This document shows, one piece after another, positions 33,969-43,119 of a DNA stretch of 64,000 nucleotides. Within the stretch, counting starts at the first letter, position 1, and the number at the start of each line of letters is the position of its first letter. The position numbers and the translations under genes are program-made. This DNA is from Dactylosporangium vinaceum (GTDB taxonomy: Bacteria > Actinomycetota > Actinomycetes > Mycobacteriales > Micromonosporaceae). Below the pieces are notes generated by a model, which saw nothing but the letters and a program-made list of their open reading frames with translations, did no database searches and was not told where the DNA came from. The stretch lies in NCBI RefSeq assembly GCF_019904175.1, contig NZ_CP061913.1, positions 4,278,001-4,342,000 on the forward strand, in the 5' to 3' direction.

Positions 33969-34109
33969 ATGCGAGTGGACACAGTGGCTGCCGACCTGAT
34001 GGCGCGGGCCGGCGACGGCGGCGCGTCTCGGGAGCTGACCGCGGCGCACGGCGCGGAGCTGCTCGGGTTCCGCACCATCGACGTGGCCGCCTCGGCGCGC
34101 AGGCGGTAG
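33969..34109 (+). CDS. Possible small gene, 46 residues
   Basis: An ATG preceded by GGGAAGAGAG opens a 46-codon frame with good third-position GC (VDTVAADLMARAGDGG, then ELTAAHGAELLGF). Nothing about it is recognisable. It could be a remnant of a longer gene; the rest of the 33734-34180 interval has no convincing frame. Confidence 0.3.
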   Translation: MRVDTVAADLMARAGDGGASRELTAAHGAELLGFRTIDVAASARRR

Positions 34110-34180
34110 GGGATCCGACGTGCAGCGATGGATTGCGAGCCCGTCTTGGTCAACGTTCCACCATGCCGGCGTGCGCGGCC

Positions 34181-34558
34181 TCAGATCATGGCGAGGCGTT
34201 CGCGAGCCTCCGGGTCGGCGTCACCGATCCGGGTGAGCAGCCGGTGCAGCAGGCTGCGTAGCTGCTCGACCTCCTCCGGGCTGGTGAGCTCGGCCCCGCG
34301 CTGCTCGGTGGCGTTGCCGGCAGTGTTGGCGGCCGCTCCCCGTTCGGTGAGGAAGACCAGTCGGGAGCGGCCGTCCTGCGGGTTCGGGCGACGTTGCAGG
34401 TAGCCCGCCCGTTCAAGCTGGTCGACGGCGTGCGCCATGGTCTGCTTCCGGACGCCGGTCCGCTCGGCGAGTTCCTGCGCTCGATGCTGTCCGGCTGACG
34501 GTGGTTGACGGGGCCGCCGACGCCGCAGCATTTCGGGCACGACTTCGCACGACATCAC
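34181..34558 (-). pseudogene. MarR-family regulator lacking its N-terminus
   Basis: The winged helix is intact: QELAERTGVRKQTMAHAVDQL is the recognition region and RRPNPQDGRSRLVFLTERG the wing. MarR proteins normally have a further ~40 residues before the PEMLRRRRPRQPPSAG stretch that form the dimer interface; upstream bases in all frames do not supply them. The upstream DNA leads instead into the divergent SDR-like gene at 34647. I call it a 5'-truncated gene. A short functional product cannot be excluded. Confidence 0.5.
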
Positions 34559-34646
34559 CGACCACTTTCGACAGTCTCTGGGCTCTGTACACGCAGGAGC
34601 CGGACGTGGCCGGCGTCGTGGCCTGGCCGCAGGTGGGGGAGCAGCA

Positions 34647-35438
34647 GTGTTACTCGTAGGGAAGAACGCCGTGGTCTACGGGGCCGGCGGCACGGTCGGC
34701 TCGGCGGTGGCCCGGGCCTTCGCCCGCAACGGCGCGCGGGTATTCCTGACCGCCCGCAACCCGGAGACGATCGAGGCGCTCGCGCGAGAGATCGTCGAGG
34801 CGGGCGGCTCTGCGGAGACCGCCCAGGTCGACGCCCTGGACGAGGTCGCGGTCGAGGGGCACCTCGACGCGGCGCGGACCGCGGCCGGATCGGTCGACGT
34901 CTCGTTCAACGCGATCGGGATCGCCCAGCAGGGCATCCAGGGGATCCCGTTGACCGAGCTGTCGGTCGAGGCGTTCGTCCGGCCGATCGTCACCTACACG
35001 AAGGCCCACTTCGTGACGGCGCGGGCGGCGGGCCGGCTGATGACGGGCCAGCGCTCGGGTGTGATCATGATGCACACCCCGGAGGCCGCGCGGCTCGGTG
35101 TGCCGCTGGTCGGAGGGATGGGACCGGCGTGGGCGGCGCTGGAGGGGCTGAACCGCTCCTTGTCGGCGGAGTTCGGGCGCCATGGCATCCGCGCCGTCTG
35201 CATCCGGACCACCGCGATGGTGGAGACCTTCACGGTCGACGTGGTGTACGGCCTGCACGCCGAGGCCATCGGCATCACTCGCGACCAATTCTCGAACCTG
35301 ATGACCAGGCTGTCGCACCGCCGGCGGCCCACGACCCTGCACGAGCTGGCCGACGTCGCGGCGTTCCTGGCCAGTGACAACGCTTCGGCGATGACGGGCA
35401 TGGTCGCCAACCTCACGGCCGGCCTCATCGTCGACTGA
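34647..35438 (+). CDS. SDR-fold protein with degenerate catalytic residues
   Basis: A 263-residue Rossmann-fold protein of SDR ancestry: VVYGAGGTVGSAVARAFARNG is the cofactor turn (GxGGxxG rather than the classical TGxxxGxG), VDVSFNAIGI replaces the usual NNAG motif, and MTGMVANLTAGLIVD ends the fold as in enoyl-reductase-type SDRs. Where a YxxxK pair is expected, aligned to the helix AALEGLNRSLSAEF, the sequence is MGPAW, so both catalytic residues are absent. It may bind nucleotide without SDR chemistry or use other residues. GTG start after GTGGGGGAG. A truncated marR lies divergently upstream. Confidence 0.75.
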   Translation: MLLVGKNAVVYGAGGTVGSAVARAFARNGARVFLTARNPETIEALAREIVEAGGSAETAQVDALDEVAVEGHLDAARTAAGSVDVSFNAIGIAQQGIQGIPLTELSVEAFVRPIVTYTKAHFVTARAAGRLMTGQRSGVIMMHTPEAARLGVPLVGGMGPAWAALEGLNRSLSAEFGRHGIRAVCIRTTAMVETFTVDVVYGLHAEAIGITRDQFSNLMTRLSHRRRPTTLHELADVAAFLASDNASAMTGMVANLTAGLIVD

Positions 35439-35570
35439 TCGCGTCAGCAGACGCTCAGAACCCGTTCAGCGTTGTCTGGGAGGTTCGTCGGGAGGCCATC
35501 GCGGCCCGCCGCCGTCATCGCCGGCCGGGCCGGGACGCCGGGCACTCTCGAGCAACGGAGAACGAATCCA

Positions 35571-36812
35571 ATGGGAAATCAGAACGTCAACCGGCGCACG
35601 ATCCTCACCGGTGCCGCCGTGGTCGGCGCGGGGGTCGCGGCCGCCGGCATGGTACTGCGGGCCGGCGAGGCATCTGCCGACGTCGGGGCCGCCTCGCGGC
35701 CGACGCGCATCACGGTGGCGTCGAAGGACGCCCCCGCCTACATCCGGGAGGGCGCGAACTACGTCTGTACCGGGACGAACGACCAAGACAAGATCAACGC
35801 CGCGATCGCCGAGGCGGCCACGGGCGACGCGAGCGGCAACTCCAGGGGCGCGCTGAACGCCGTCGAGCTCTCCGGCGGCCAGTTCTACTGCTCCGGCTCG
35901 ATCCTGCTGCGTTCCGGGATCGACGTGCAGGGTGCCGGCCCCTTCGCAACGGTGCTCGTGGCGGTGAACCTGACCGCCGCGTCGGGCGCGGGTACCCGCG
36001 TCGGGCTGGTAAAACTGGCCGACATCAACGTACACGGCGCGGGTATCCACGATCTGACGCTGGAGGGTGGCAACGCCAGCGGTGGCACCTGCGACGCCCT
36101 CGTGTTCACCGGCGACCCGGACCACGACCCGACCGGCTACCCGGACAGCTCGCCCGATCCGTGCTGCTACGCCTACAACCTGTTCGTCGTCAACTTCCGC
36201 TCCGCGGGCGTCGGCGGGGCCGGGCGCAGCGGCCTGGTCGCGGAGAAGGACTCGCGCGGCACGTTCTTCCACAGCAGCACCGTGCGCAAGATCTCCGGCG
36301 ACGCCGTGCTGATGGACTCGCCGGACTCGCACATCGACCGTATGCACATCGGCGGTGTCGACGGCAACGGTGTGCACATCCTCGGCGGCAACGTCAAGGT
36401 GACGAACACGAAAGCGTACTACTGCAACACGGCCGGCTTCGCCGTTGAAGGAGACCGCTCGACGCTGTCGGCGGTCGAGGTGCAGGACTCGGCGGTAGGG
36501 TTCGACATCAGCGCCAGCCCGGTCGTCATCAGCTCGGCGACCGCCGACAGCTGCTCGGCCGACGGCATCATCGTGCGGGCCAACGGCGTCAACCTGAACG
36601 GGTTTCAGGTGTTCGTGCGGGCGAAGGGGCGTTATCAGGACCAGACCCCGATGCAGGCCCGGGGCGTGACGTTCAGGAACACGCCCATCGAGCTGAACAT
36701 CACCGGCCGGGTGGCGACCGCGAACATCGGGACCAAGGTGACCGGGAGCGTGGGGTCGGGGTCGTACGTCCGGATCACCGGCGGCTCGTCGATCTTCTCG
36801 GCCGGCTCCTGA
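35571..36812 (+). CDS. Tat-exported right-handed beta-helix protein
   Basis: A 413-residue protein with a twin-arginine signal (NRRTILTGAAVVGAGVAAAG, residues 7-26) that would send it out in folded form. The mature part opens with DQDKINAAIAEAA and GGQFYCSGSILLRSGIDVQG, then runs into repeated short strands (AGIHDLTLEGG, DSHIDRMHIGG, GNGVHILGGN, VTNTKAYYCNTAGFAVEG) typical of a parallel beta helix, as in pectate lyases and phage tail spikes. Catalytic residues for a lyase are not evident, so polysaccharide binding or hydrolysis is only a possibility. ATG at 35571. Confidence 0.8.
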   Translation: MGNQNVNRRTILTGAAVVGAGVAAAGMVLRAGEASADVGAASRPTRITVASKDAPAYIREGANYVCTGTNDQDKINAAIAEAATGDASGNSRGALNAVELSGGQFYCSGSILLRSGIDVQGAGPFATVLVAVNLTAASGAGTRVGLVKLADINVHGAGIHDLTLEGGNASGGTCDALVFTGDPDHDPTGYPDSSPDPCCYAYNLFVVNFRSAGVGGAGRSGLVAEKDSRGTFFHSSTVRKISGDAVLMDSPDSHIDRMHIGGVDGNGVHILGGNVKVTNTKAYYCNTAGFAVEGDRSTLSAVEVQDSAVGFDISASPVVISSATADSCSADGIIVRANGVNLNGFQVFVRAKGRYQDQTPMQARGVTFRNTPIELNITGRVATANIGTKVTGSVGSGSYVRITGGSSIFSAGS

Positions 36813-36818
36813 CGCGTT

Positions 36819-36868
36819 CCCGTGCCGGTCGCGGCCCGGCATCCGCCGTGGGCCACGACCGGCACGGG
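36819..36868. terminator. Long hairpin between convergent genes
   Basis: Perfect 13-bp arms CCCGTGCCGGTCG (36819-36831) and CGACCGGCACGGG (36856-36868) separated by 24 bases, filling the gap between the beta-helix gene and the SARP gene stop. It likely terminates both. Confidence 0.65.
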
Positions 36869-36878
36869 CCGGCGGCGA

Positions 36879-38699
36879 TCAGGCGCTCTGTGCACACCAC
36901 TGGGACGGCTCGGCCACCCGGACCACCCTGGCCAGCTCGCCGACGAACAGCCGGACCAGCTCCGGCATCCGGTAGCTGTGGGCGTCGACCTGACGGAGGA
37001 GGCGTTCGTCGCACAGGTGCTGCAACTGGGTCTCCACGTCGTCGACCCGCCAGCCGGCGGCGGATATCCTACCGGCCTCGTACTCGCGGACGTCGCCCGT
37101 GGCGAGCCGGTGCAGCAGGGCAGCGGTGGCACCCGTCCGGTCGAGCTCACCGAGCCGGTCGTAGCTCAGCATCAGGCTGCCACGCATGCTCAGGTCGCCG
37201 TCGCGCAGCGTGTCCAGGCGGCGCTGCGGATCGGCGAGCCGCTCGGCGAACGACTCGAGCGACGCGAACCGCTGCCGGGCGATGCGTGCCCCGACGATCT
37301 GGATGGCCAGGGGCAGCCCCTCGCAGTGCTCGACAATCGTCCGCGCGGCCTGCGGCTCGGCCGTCACCCGGCCCGGGCCCGTGAGCGCGGCGAGCATCGC
37401 CGTCGCCGCCGAGGCCGGCAGAGGGTCCAGCATCAGCCGCTGCACGCCGTGCCGCGGACCGACGGCACCACGCCCGGTCAGCATGGCGACCGCCGGGCCG
37501 CGGCCGGGCAGCACACCATCCAGCCGGGCGCCGAGCGGGACGTTGTCGAGCAGGATCAGCAGCCACCGGGACGCTACCAGGGAGCGCAGCCGGGCGGCCG
37601 CCTCGGCCGGATCCGCCGGAATCTCGCCGACCGTCACCCCGAGCCCGCGCAGCAGCTGCCCGGCGATCCCGCCCGGGCCGCTACCGGCGGATGCGTGGCG
37701 CAGGTCGACGTACAGCTGACCGTCGGGGAACTGGTCCTGCACGGCGTGGGCGGCGTGCAGGGCGAGCGCCGACTTCCCGACGCCCGCGGGGCCGTCGACC
37801 GCGATCACCGCCGGGCCACCGTCGGTGCGGAGCATGCTGACGAGCTGCCACAGCTCGAAGGCCCGGCCGTGGAACATCGGCGTGTCGCGGGGCAGCTCTG
37901 CCGGGCGGATCAGCTCGGCCGGCGGCGCCGCGGGGTCCGTTGCGCCATCGTCGGCCGGCAGGCCGGCGAGCACGGTGCGGTGCGCCGCGACCAGCCCCGG
38001 TCCGGGCTCGATCCCGAGCTGGTCGATGAGCAGCCGGCGGACGTCAGCGAAGACGGCGAGCGCCTCGGCCTGGCGTCCCGAGCCGTGCAGGGCCAGCATC
38101 AGCAGCTCGTGCAGCCGCTCGCGCAGCGGATGGGCGGCCGACAACGCGCGCAGCTCGCCGACGAGGCGGGCCGCCGGGCCGGAGGCAAGCTCCGCCGTGA
38201 TCCGTTCCTCGACCGCGCCCAACCGCTCCTCGAGCAGCGCGGTGACCTCGCCGTGCCCGATCCGGGCCAGGCTGCACTGCCCCAGCGGTGTACCGCGCCA
38301 CAGGGCCAGGGCGGTGGCGAGCACGCTCGCCCCGCCGGCGTGGTCCGCCGCCCCGATCAGCCGCCGGGCCTGCTTATGCAGTCGCCGGAACTGCATCAGG
38401 TCCAGCTCGTCGGGGTGAACGTCGAGGCGGTAGGCCGAGTGCAGCGTCACCAGCCGGCCCGCCTCGCCCTCGGCCGCCAGCGCGGAGCGCAGCCGCGACA
38501 CGTGGAACTGCAGCACGTTGCGGCTGGTGCGCGGCGGTGCGTCGCCCCACAGCCAGTCGATGAGGTCGTCGACCGGCACCGGCTCGCCGGCCCGCAGCAT
38601 CAGCGCGGCGGCCAGCGACCGCTGGATCGGTCGGCTGGTCACGAGGAGGTCCGCGCCGCGGACCTCGATGCGCACCGGCCCCAGCAACTGGAAACGCAT
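36879..38699 (-). CDS. SARP/AfsR-type regulator with NB-ARC ATPase domain
   Basis: A 606-residue transcription factor of the Streptomyces antibiotic regulatory protein class. Residues 1-95 are an OmpR-like winged helix (FQLLGPVRIEV at the start), 98-245 the bacterial transcriptional activation domain (LWRGTPLG, LRERLHELLMLALHGSGRQAEAL in pieces), and 275-600 an NB-ARC module with a P-loop GPAGVGKSAL (about 303-312) and LLILLDNV Walker B. The TPR tail found in full AfsR is missing. SARPs generally switch on secondary-metabolite genes, but no such cluster is adjacent. Start ATG at 38699 follows a purine-rich GGGGGG stretch. Confidence 0.9.
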   Translation of the reverse strand: MRFQLLGPVRIEVRGADLLVTSRPIQRSLAAALMLRAGEPVPVDDLIDWLWGDAPPRTSRNVLQFHVSRLRSALAAEGEAGRLVTLHSAYRLDVHPDELDLMQFRRLHKQARRLIGAADHAGGASVLATALALWRGTPLGQCSLARIGHGEVTALLEERLGAVEERITAELASGPAARLVGELRALSAAHPLRERLHELLMLALHGSGRQAEALAVFADVRRLLIDQLGIEPGPGLVAAHRTVLAGLPADDGATDPAAPPAELIRPAELPRDTPMFHGRAFELWQLVSMLRTDGGPAVIAVDGPAGVGKSALALHAAHAVQDQFPDGQLYVDLRHASAGSGPGGIAGQLLRGLGVTVGEIPADPAEAAARLRSLVASRWLLILLDNVPLGARLDGVLPGRGPAVAMLTGRGAVGPRHGVQRLMLDPLPASAATAMLAALTGPGRVTAEPQAARTIVEHCEGLPLAIQIVGARIARQRFASLESFAERLADPQRRLDTLRDGDLSMRGSLMLSYDRLGELDRTGATAALLHRLATGDVREYEAGRISAAGWRVDDVETQLQHLCDERLLRQVDAHSYRMPELVRLFVGELARVVRVAEPSQWCAQSA

Positions 38700-39317
38700 G
38701 GTATTTCCCCCCGTCAATCCTGGGCGCGTCGATCTCGACCCTAACCGGTATTCGCGAGAAGAGATCGGTCCACTGCCGTGCGGAACCGGAAGACCACTGG
38801 CGACGCGCCCGGTCGGCACGGCCGGGCGACAGCGGAGGTTCAGCGCACGTACAGCGCCGAAGACCAGGCTGGCCGGGTCGACCGGCCCGAGTTCGGGGCC
38901 GTCGCCGGACCGTGATCCCCCCGATGAAAGGTTGACTGCAATGCCGGCAACCCAACCTATCGGACCCTTGCGAAGGCCGCCGGCTTCAGCGCCACCGCGC
39001 TCTCCGCGGCGAGCGACCGGCGCCCGAGACCGTCACCGTCGCCGCCGCCTGTCTCGGGACGGTGGTCCGACGGATGTCCTGACCGCCGCCGCGGCCCTCG
39101 ACAGCGTCCCGCGAACGGTCGCGGTCGGCGCGTAGGAGAGCACCGCGGCCGCCCGCTCGGCCTGCCGCTACCCGGCCGCCGCCGGACCGAAGTACCCGGT
39201 AACACCGCCCGGACAGCATCAGCGGATCGCTGACCACACGGAGCCCGGCAGTCCGTCCGTCGAGGCGCCGTCCCTGCTGGGCAGCGTGACCGGCGGCGGC
39301 GGACTGCCGGAAGGTCG
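38700..39317. other. Long intergenic region, possible decayed small gene
   Basis: The left edge (38705-38760) has the SARP gene promoter. A 64-codon Arg-rich frame (38941-39135, plus strand) has a GAAAGG upstream but an unconvincing product. In a neighbouring frame TLAKAAGFSATALSAAS resembles a helix-turn-helix of actinobacterial XRE-type proteins before it degenerates, so this may be a frameshifted remnant. The rest to 39317 shows no gene. Confidence 0.35.
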
Positions 39318-40232
39318 CTACAGCGGCACGCCGGGCAGGTCGCGGGTGTTGAGCTGATCGAAGACGTATGACGGGGAGCCGGCCGTGGACAGCACCTGGA
39401 CCAGGTGCTGCGGACCGTCGAGGACCTTGACCGTGACAGTGGAGTACATGCTGTTGTACGCCTTCTGGCTCCGGCGCGACGAGCCGGTGGCGTAGGCGTT
39501 CTCCTGCTGGCTCGCCGCGACCTTGGCCGCGTCGGTGGAGGTCCATGCGGTACATACCACGGCCTGAGCGGTGGCTGCCGACGTCTGGGGGCGGCGTACC
39601 CCGACCGCGACGGCCGGGACGGCCTTGAACGTCGTGTAGATGTCGGCGGTGACGACATCGCCGAGGCAGTCGACGATTGCCTTGACCCGGGCGTCGGCGG
39701 CCAGCGACGTGCCGGCGTCGGTGGTCACGTCGGTGAAGGTGCCCGAGCGGCCGGCGACGAGCACGTCGGAGCCGGTGACCCGGGCCTGGGGCAGCAGCGG
39801 CGCGATCGAGGCGGTCAGCGCTTCGTTGTAATCCGTCGGTGCCTTGAGGATGTCACCGTCGAGGGTGTAGCCCAGCTTCTGCAGCGACGATTTCACCAGC
39901 GCGGTGTCCTGGCCGCCGTCGATGACCATCACGTGGCTCGGCGGCGCACCGGCGGTGATCGACCAGTTGGCGGCCTTCGTGACGATGCCGAACTGCTCCA
40001 TCTCCGGGCCGAACGGCTGGGCGCCCCGGACTGACATCTGGCTCCACCGACCCTCGGTCAGCTTGACCATCGCGGCGGTCTCGGAGAACACGATCTGCTT
40101 GCGGGTATTGTCCGTGGCCGAGATCCGGCCCAGCGCGGTCAAAAAGGGGGTCGCCGCGGCCGCGGGCGGCTCCTGCGAACCGCAGCCGCTCAGCAAGAGC
40201 AGCGTTATGATGATCACCGCAGTCGATCTCAT
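39318..40232 (-). CDS. Lipoprotein of unknown function
   Basis: A 304-residue secreted lipoprotein: signal 1-15 with lipobox LLSGC (Cys16). The mature part begins with an ISATDNTRKQIVFSETAAM segment and a repeated-strand region, with DGDILKAPTDYNEALTASIAPLL, SDVLVAGRSGTFTDVT and VVCTAWTSTDAAKVAASQ as later blocks. The length and layout fit actinobacterial lipoproteins with no known role, and I do not assign a function. Start ATG at 40232. It is divergent from the radical SAM gene at 40495. Confidence 0.7.
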   Translation of the reverse strand: MRSTAVIIITLLLLSGCGSQEPPAAAATPFLTALGRISATDNTRKQIVFSETAAMVKLTEGRWSQMSVRGAQPFGPEMEQFGIVTKAANWSITAGAPPSHVMVIDGGQDTALVKSSLQKLGYTLDGDILKAPTDYNEALTASIAPLLPQARVTGSDVLVAGRSGTFTDVTTDAGTSLAADARVKAIVDCLGDVVTADIYTTFKAVPAVAVGVRRPQTSAATAQAVVCTAWTSTDAAKVAASQQENAYATGSSRRSQKAYNSMYSTVTVKVLDGPQHLVQVLSTAGSPSYVFDQLNTRDLPGVPL

Positions 40233-40494
40233 GCGACGGAGGATAGGAACACCTGTCAAGACCTCCGAGTGAGCGGCGGCTTCGGCACGTCCATGACCGT
40301 CGTGGTGGTCGGGGGCCGCGACCCGGCCGATATCGGGTGGGCGCGGTCGTACCTCGGGGGCGTCGTCGTTGAAGGTCTTCGCAACCGCACGAACCACTTG
40401 CGTTGACGCCGCACTCCACCGAGACCAGCATGATCACGGTGGATGGGCTCAGTCCAGACGCCGCACGTACCCCGATGCTGATCGAGGAGCGGAC

Positions 40495-41892
40495 ATGCAC
40501 GTCCATCTAGTCACAGCGGAAGACCCACTCACGCTCGATGCCCGGGCCCGCGAGCTCATCCGCTTCCCGCAGCTGACCATGCCGTTGCTCGCCGCACTCA
40601 CGCCCGAGAGCTGGACGGTGACGCACACCGACGAAATCACCCACAACGTCGACACCGCACAACGCTACGACCTGGTGGGTATCACCGCCGCCACGCCTGG
40701 CGCGCCGCACGCCTACGAACTGGCCGACGCTTTCCGCGCGAACGGCGTCACGGTGGCGATGGGCGGTCCGCACGCCACGCTGATGCCTGCCGAAGTCGCG
40801 AAGTTCGCCGACATCGTCGTGGTCGGAGAGGCTGAGACGGTATGGCCGCGGGTGCTGTGCGACATCGAGCAGGAGGCTCGGTACACCGTCGGTCGGCACG
40901 TCATCGACGAGGCCACCGGCGCGAATGTCGAAGTGCTGCCGACCGGTGCCAAGATCTACCGATGTCCGCAGGCGGCCGGTCTCGCCGGCCTGCCGTGGGC
41001 CCGGCGCGACCTGATCCGCCACGGCGGCTGGAACGGGTGGTGGGCGACCAGGGGAGCAATCATTGCGACGCGCGGCTGCCCGCACCGATGCGACTATTGC
41101 ACCATTCCGGTGCTCTACCCCGAGGCCCGCCAGATGCGTTTCCGGCCGGTCGAGGAAGTGGCGGCGGAGGTCGCGGCCATACCCGACAGGGGCATCGTGT
41201 TCTGGGACGACAACATCGGCGCCAATCCCCGGTACGCCAAAGCGCTCTTCCGGGCGCTGGCCCCGCTCGGCAAGTGGTGGACCAGCCAGACGACCATGGC
41301 CTCGGTCCGAGACGACGAGTTCCTGCGACTCGCCGCCGAGAGCGGGTGCAAAGCGCTGTTCCTGGGCCTCGAGAGCGTCAGCCAGGAAAGCCTCGCCGGT
41401 GCGCACAAGGCTCACAACCGGGTGAACGAGTACAAGCAGCTGCTGAAGCGCTTCCATGCGCACGGCATCGCCGTCCAGGCCGGCATCATGTTCGGGTTCG
41501 ACCATGACACCAGGGACATCTTCGCCCGAACCGTCGACGTCATGGGCGAGATCGGCCTGGACAACGCGACGATCAGCCTGATGGTGCCCTACCCCGGCAC
41601 ACCCGCTTACACCCGGCTGCAGGCCGAGGGCCGAATCGTCGACCACGACTGGCGGCACTACAACGGCAAGACCCACGTCGTGCACCGACCGCTCCTCATG
41701 TCGCCCGACGAGCTGCTCGCCGGTTATGAGTGGGCGAAAACCCAGTTCTACCGCCCCCAGCACATCATCAAGCGACTCTTCAAGAGCCGGACGGGGCTGT
41801 GGTGGAACATCCCGCGCAACGTCGGCTACATGCGCGGCCTCACGGGCGAGGTCCGTTCACGCGCGGCGATGCATCGGCAGGCGCCGGTGTAG
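40495..41892 (+). CDS. B12-binding radical SAM enzyme
   Basis: A 465-residue enzyme with an N-terminal cobalamin-binding Rossmann domain (about 1-150, with YDLVGITAATPGAPHAYELA and AMGGPHATLMP) and a radical SAM domain (about 185-400) whose cluster-binding CxxxCxxC is RGCPHRCDYC (Cys195, Cys199, Cys202). VFWDDNIGANP, LFLGLESVSQESL and IMFGFDHDT are the other conserved strands. Related proteins of the BchE/hopanoid type modify lipids or build natural products. A GAGGAG ribosome site precedes the ATG. It stands between a lipoprotein gene and a convergent pentapeptide gene, so context does not identify the substrate. Confidence 0.9.
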   Translation: MHVHLVTAEDPLTLDARARELIRFPQLTMPLLAALTPESWTVTHTDEITHNVDTAQRYDLVGITAATPGAPHAYELADAFRANGVTVAMGGPHATLMPAEVAKFADIVVVGEAETVWPRVLCDIEQEARYTVGRHVIDEATGANVEVLPTGAKIYRCPQAAGLAGLPWARRDLIRHGGWNGWWATRGAIIATRGCPHRCDYCTIPVLYPEARQMRFRPVEEVAAEVAAIPDRGIVFWDDNIGANPRYAKALFRALAPLGKWWTSQTTMASVRDDEFLRLAAESGCKALFLGLESVSQESLAGAHKAHNRVNEYKQLLKRFHAHGIAVQAGIMFGFDHDTRDIFARTVDVMGEIGLDNATISLMVPYPGTPAYTRLQAEGRIVDHDWRHYNGKTHVVHRPLLMSPDELLAGYEWAKTQFYRPQHIIKRLFKSRTGLWWNIPRNVGYMRGLTGEVRSRAAMHRQAPV

Positions 41893-41899
41893 ACGGGCC

Positions 41900-42970
41900 C
41901 TATCGTCGGCAGGCCGGGTCGGCCTGGATCTGCTCGCTGCTGCGGCCGGTGACGCCCGGCGGCAGCTTCGTCTCGGGACTGATCCGGCTACAGCGCAGCT
42001 GCTCGGTGGTGATGCCGGCGACGTAGTGCAAGTCGATGCCAGCCAGGTTGGCGCCGGCGAGGTCTGCGCCCGTGAGGTCGGCGCCGGACACGTCCGTGGC
42101 GAAGAAGTCGGCTCCGGACAGGTTCGCGTGCGACAGGTTCGCCCCGTTCAGGCTCGTGCCGTGCAGCATCGCCTTGCTGAGGTTGGCGCCGGAGAGCTTC
42201 GCCTTGCGCAGCGCCGCGTCGGCGAGCGTGGCCTCCGACAGGTTGGCCCGGGACAGGTCGGCAAACATCAGCGACGCCTCGTACAGCATCGCGCGGGACA
42301 GGTCCGCGCCGGTCAGGTCCGCCTGCTGCAGGTCGGCGTAGGTCAGGTCGGCGCCGGCCAGGTGTGCCTCCGCGAGGCGGCCGTGCGGCAGGCCGACGAC
42401 GGCGTCGGCGAGGTTGAGCCCGGCGTTGGCGGGCGCGTACGGGTCGGGGCGGCGGCTCAGCACGATCACGGCCGCCTGCACGTCGACGCTGGTGTTCACC
42501 GGAGGATTACCGGCGACCCGCTGTTCCCGCGTCACCGCCGCATGCGTGCGGACGAACGCGCAGATCACCTCGATGATCGCCGGCTCGTCACCGGGCGAGT
42601 CGCGCATGAGGCGCTCCAGCGCGTACAGCGCGCCCAGGCGGATACTCAGCCGCTCCGGGCCCTCCTGGCCGAGCTGATCGATGGCGCGGCTGAACCGGTC
42701 GGTGATCTGCCCCCGCTCGGCCAGCGCCTGCTGCGCGCGGTTGGCCTCCTGCTGGCGGCGGTTGGCGTCGTTGGTGTAGAACAGGCCGACAGCGACGAGC
42801 AGTACCGATATGGTGCCGGCGATCGCGGTCAACGTCTGCCGCCAGTCGGGCCGGATGTCCAGCCGCAGCGGCGCATCGCCGCCCGGTAGCCGCACGGTCC
42901 GTCCGGCCCCCGCTCGCCGGGAGCGGCCCACCTTCCGAGCCGTGGTGATCGGGGTGCGTCTCGTGGGCAT
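41900..42970 (-). CDS. Membrane-anchored pentapeptide-repeat protein
   Basis: A 356-residue protein with one hydrophobic helix near residues 48-65 (TAIAGTISVLLVAVGLFYT), a helical region (75-150) with ERLSIRLGALYALERLM of the kind often paired with pentapeptide domains, and about 26 pentapeptide units A(D/N)LxX over residues 185-315 (ADLTYADLQQADLTGADLS is a clean stretch). The right-handed quadrilateral helix can mimic DNA or act as a scaffold. The membrane helix puts the array near the membrane. Function unknown. It converges with the radical SAM gene after 7 bases. Confidence 0.85.
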   Translation of the reverse strand: MPTRRTPITTARKVGRSRRAGAGRTVRLPGGDAPLRLDIRPDWRQTLTAIAGTISVLLVAVGLFYTNDANRRQQEANRAQQALAERGQITDRFSRAIDQLGQEGPERLSIRLGALYALERLMRDSPGDEPAIIEVICAFVRTHAAVTREQRVAGNPPVNTSVDVQAAVIVLSRRPDPYAPANAGLNLADAVVGLPHGRLAEAHLAGADLTYADLQQADLTGADLSRAMLYEASLMFADLSRANLSEATLADAALRKAKLSGANLSKAMLHGTSLNGANLSHANLSGADFFATDVSGADLTGADLAGANLAGIDLHYVAGITTEQLRCSRISPETKLPPGVTGRSSEQIQADPACRR

Positions 42971-43119
42971 CCGCTCATCACACCGAGCAGCCGCCCGGAA
43001 TCCAATCGCCACTCAGCCAGGATCGCCGGCCGAACGCCGCGGCGGCTGTGGCCGTCGGGAGCTTGCGCGAAGGGGTGTATTTCGAGCGGCTCTTCAGACG
43101 CCGGTGGCGCCGACGGCAG

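Noticed and set aside
38941..39135. A 64-codon gene
   Set aside because: Arg/Pro-rich product without coding bias; a neighbouring frame looks more protein-like but is broken, so only a remnant is suggested.
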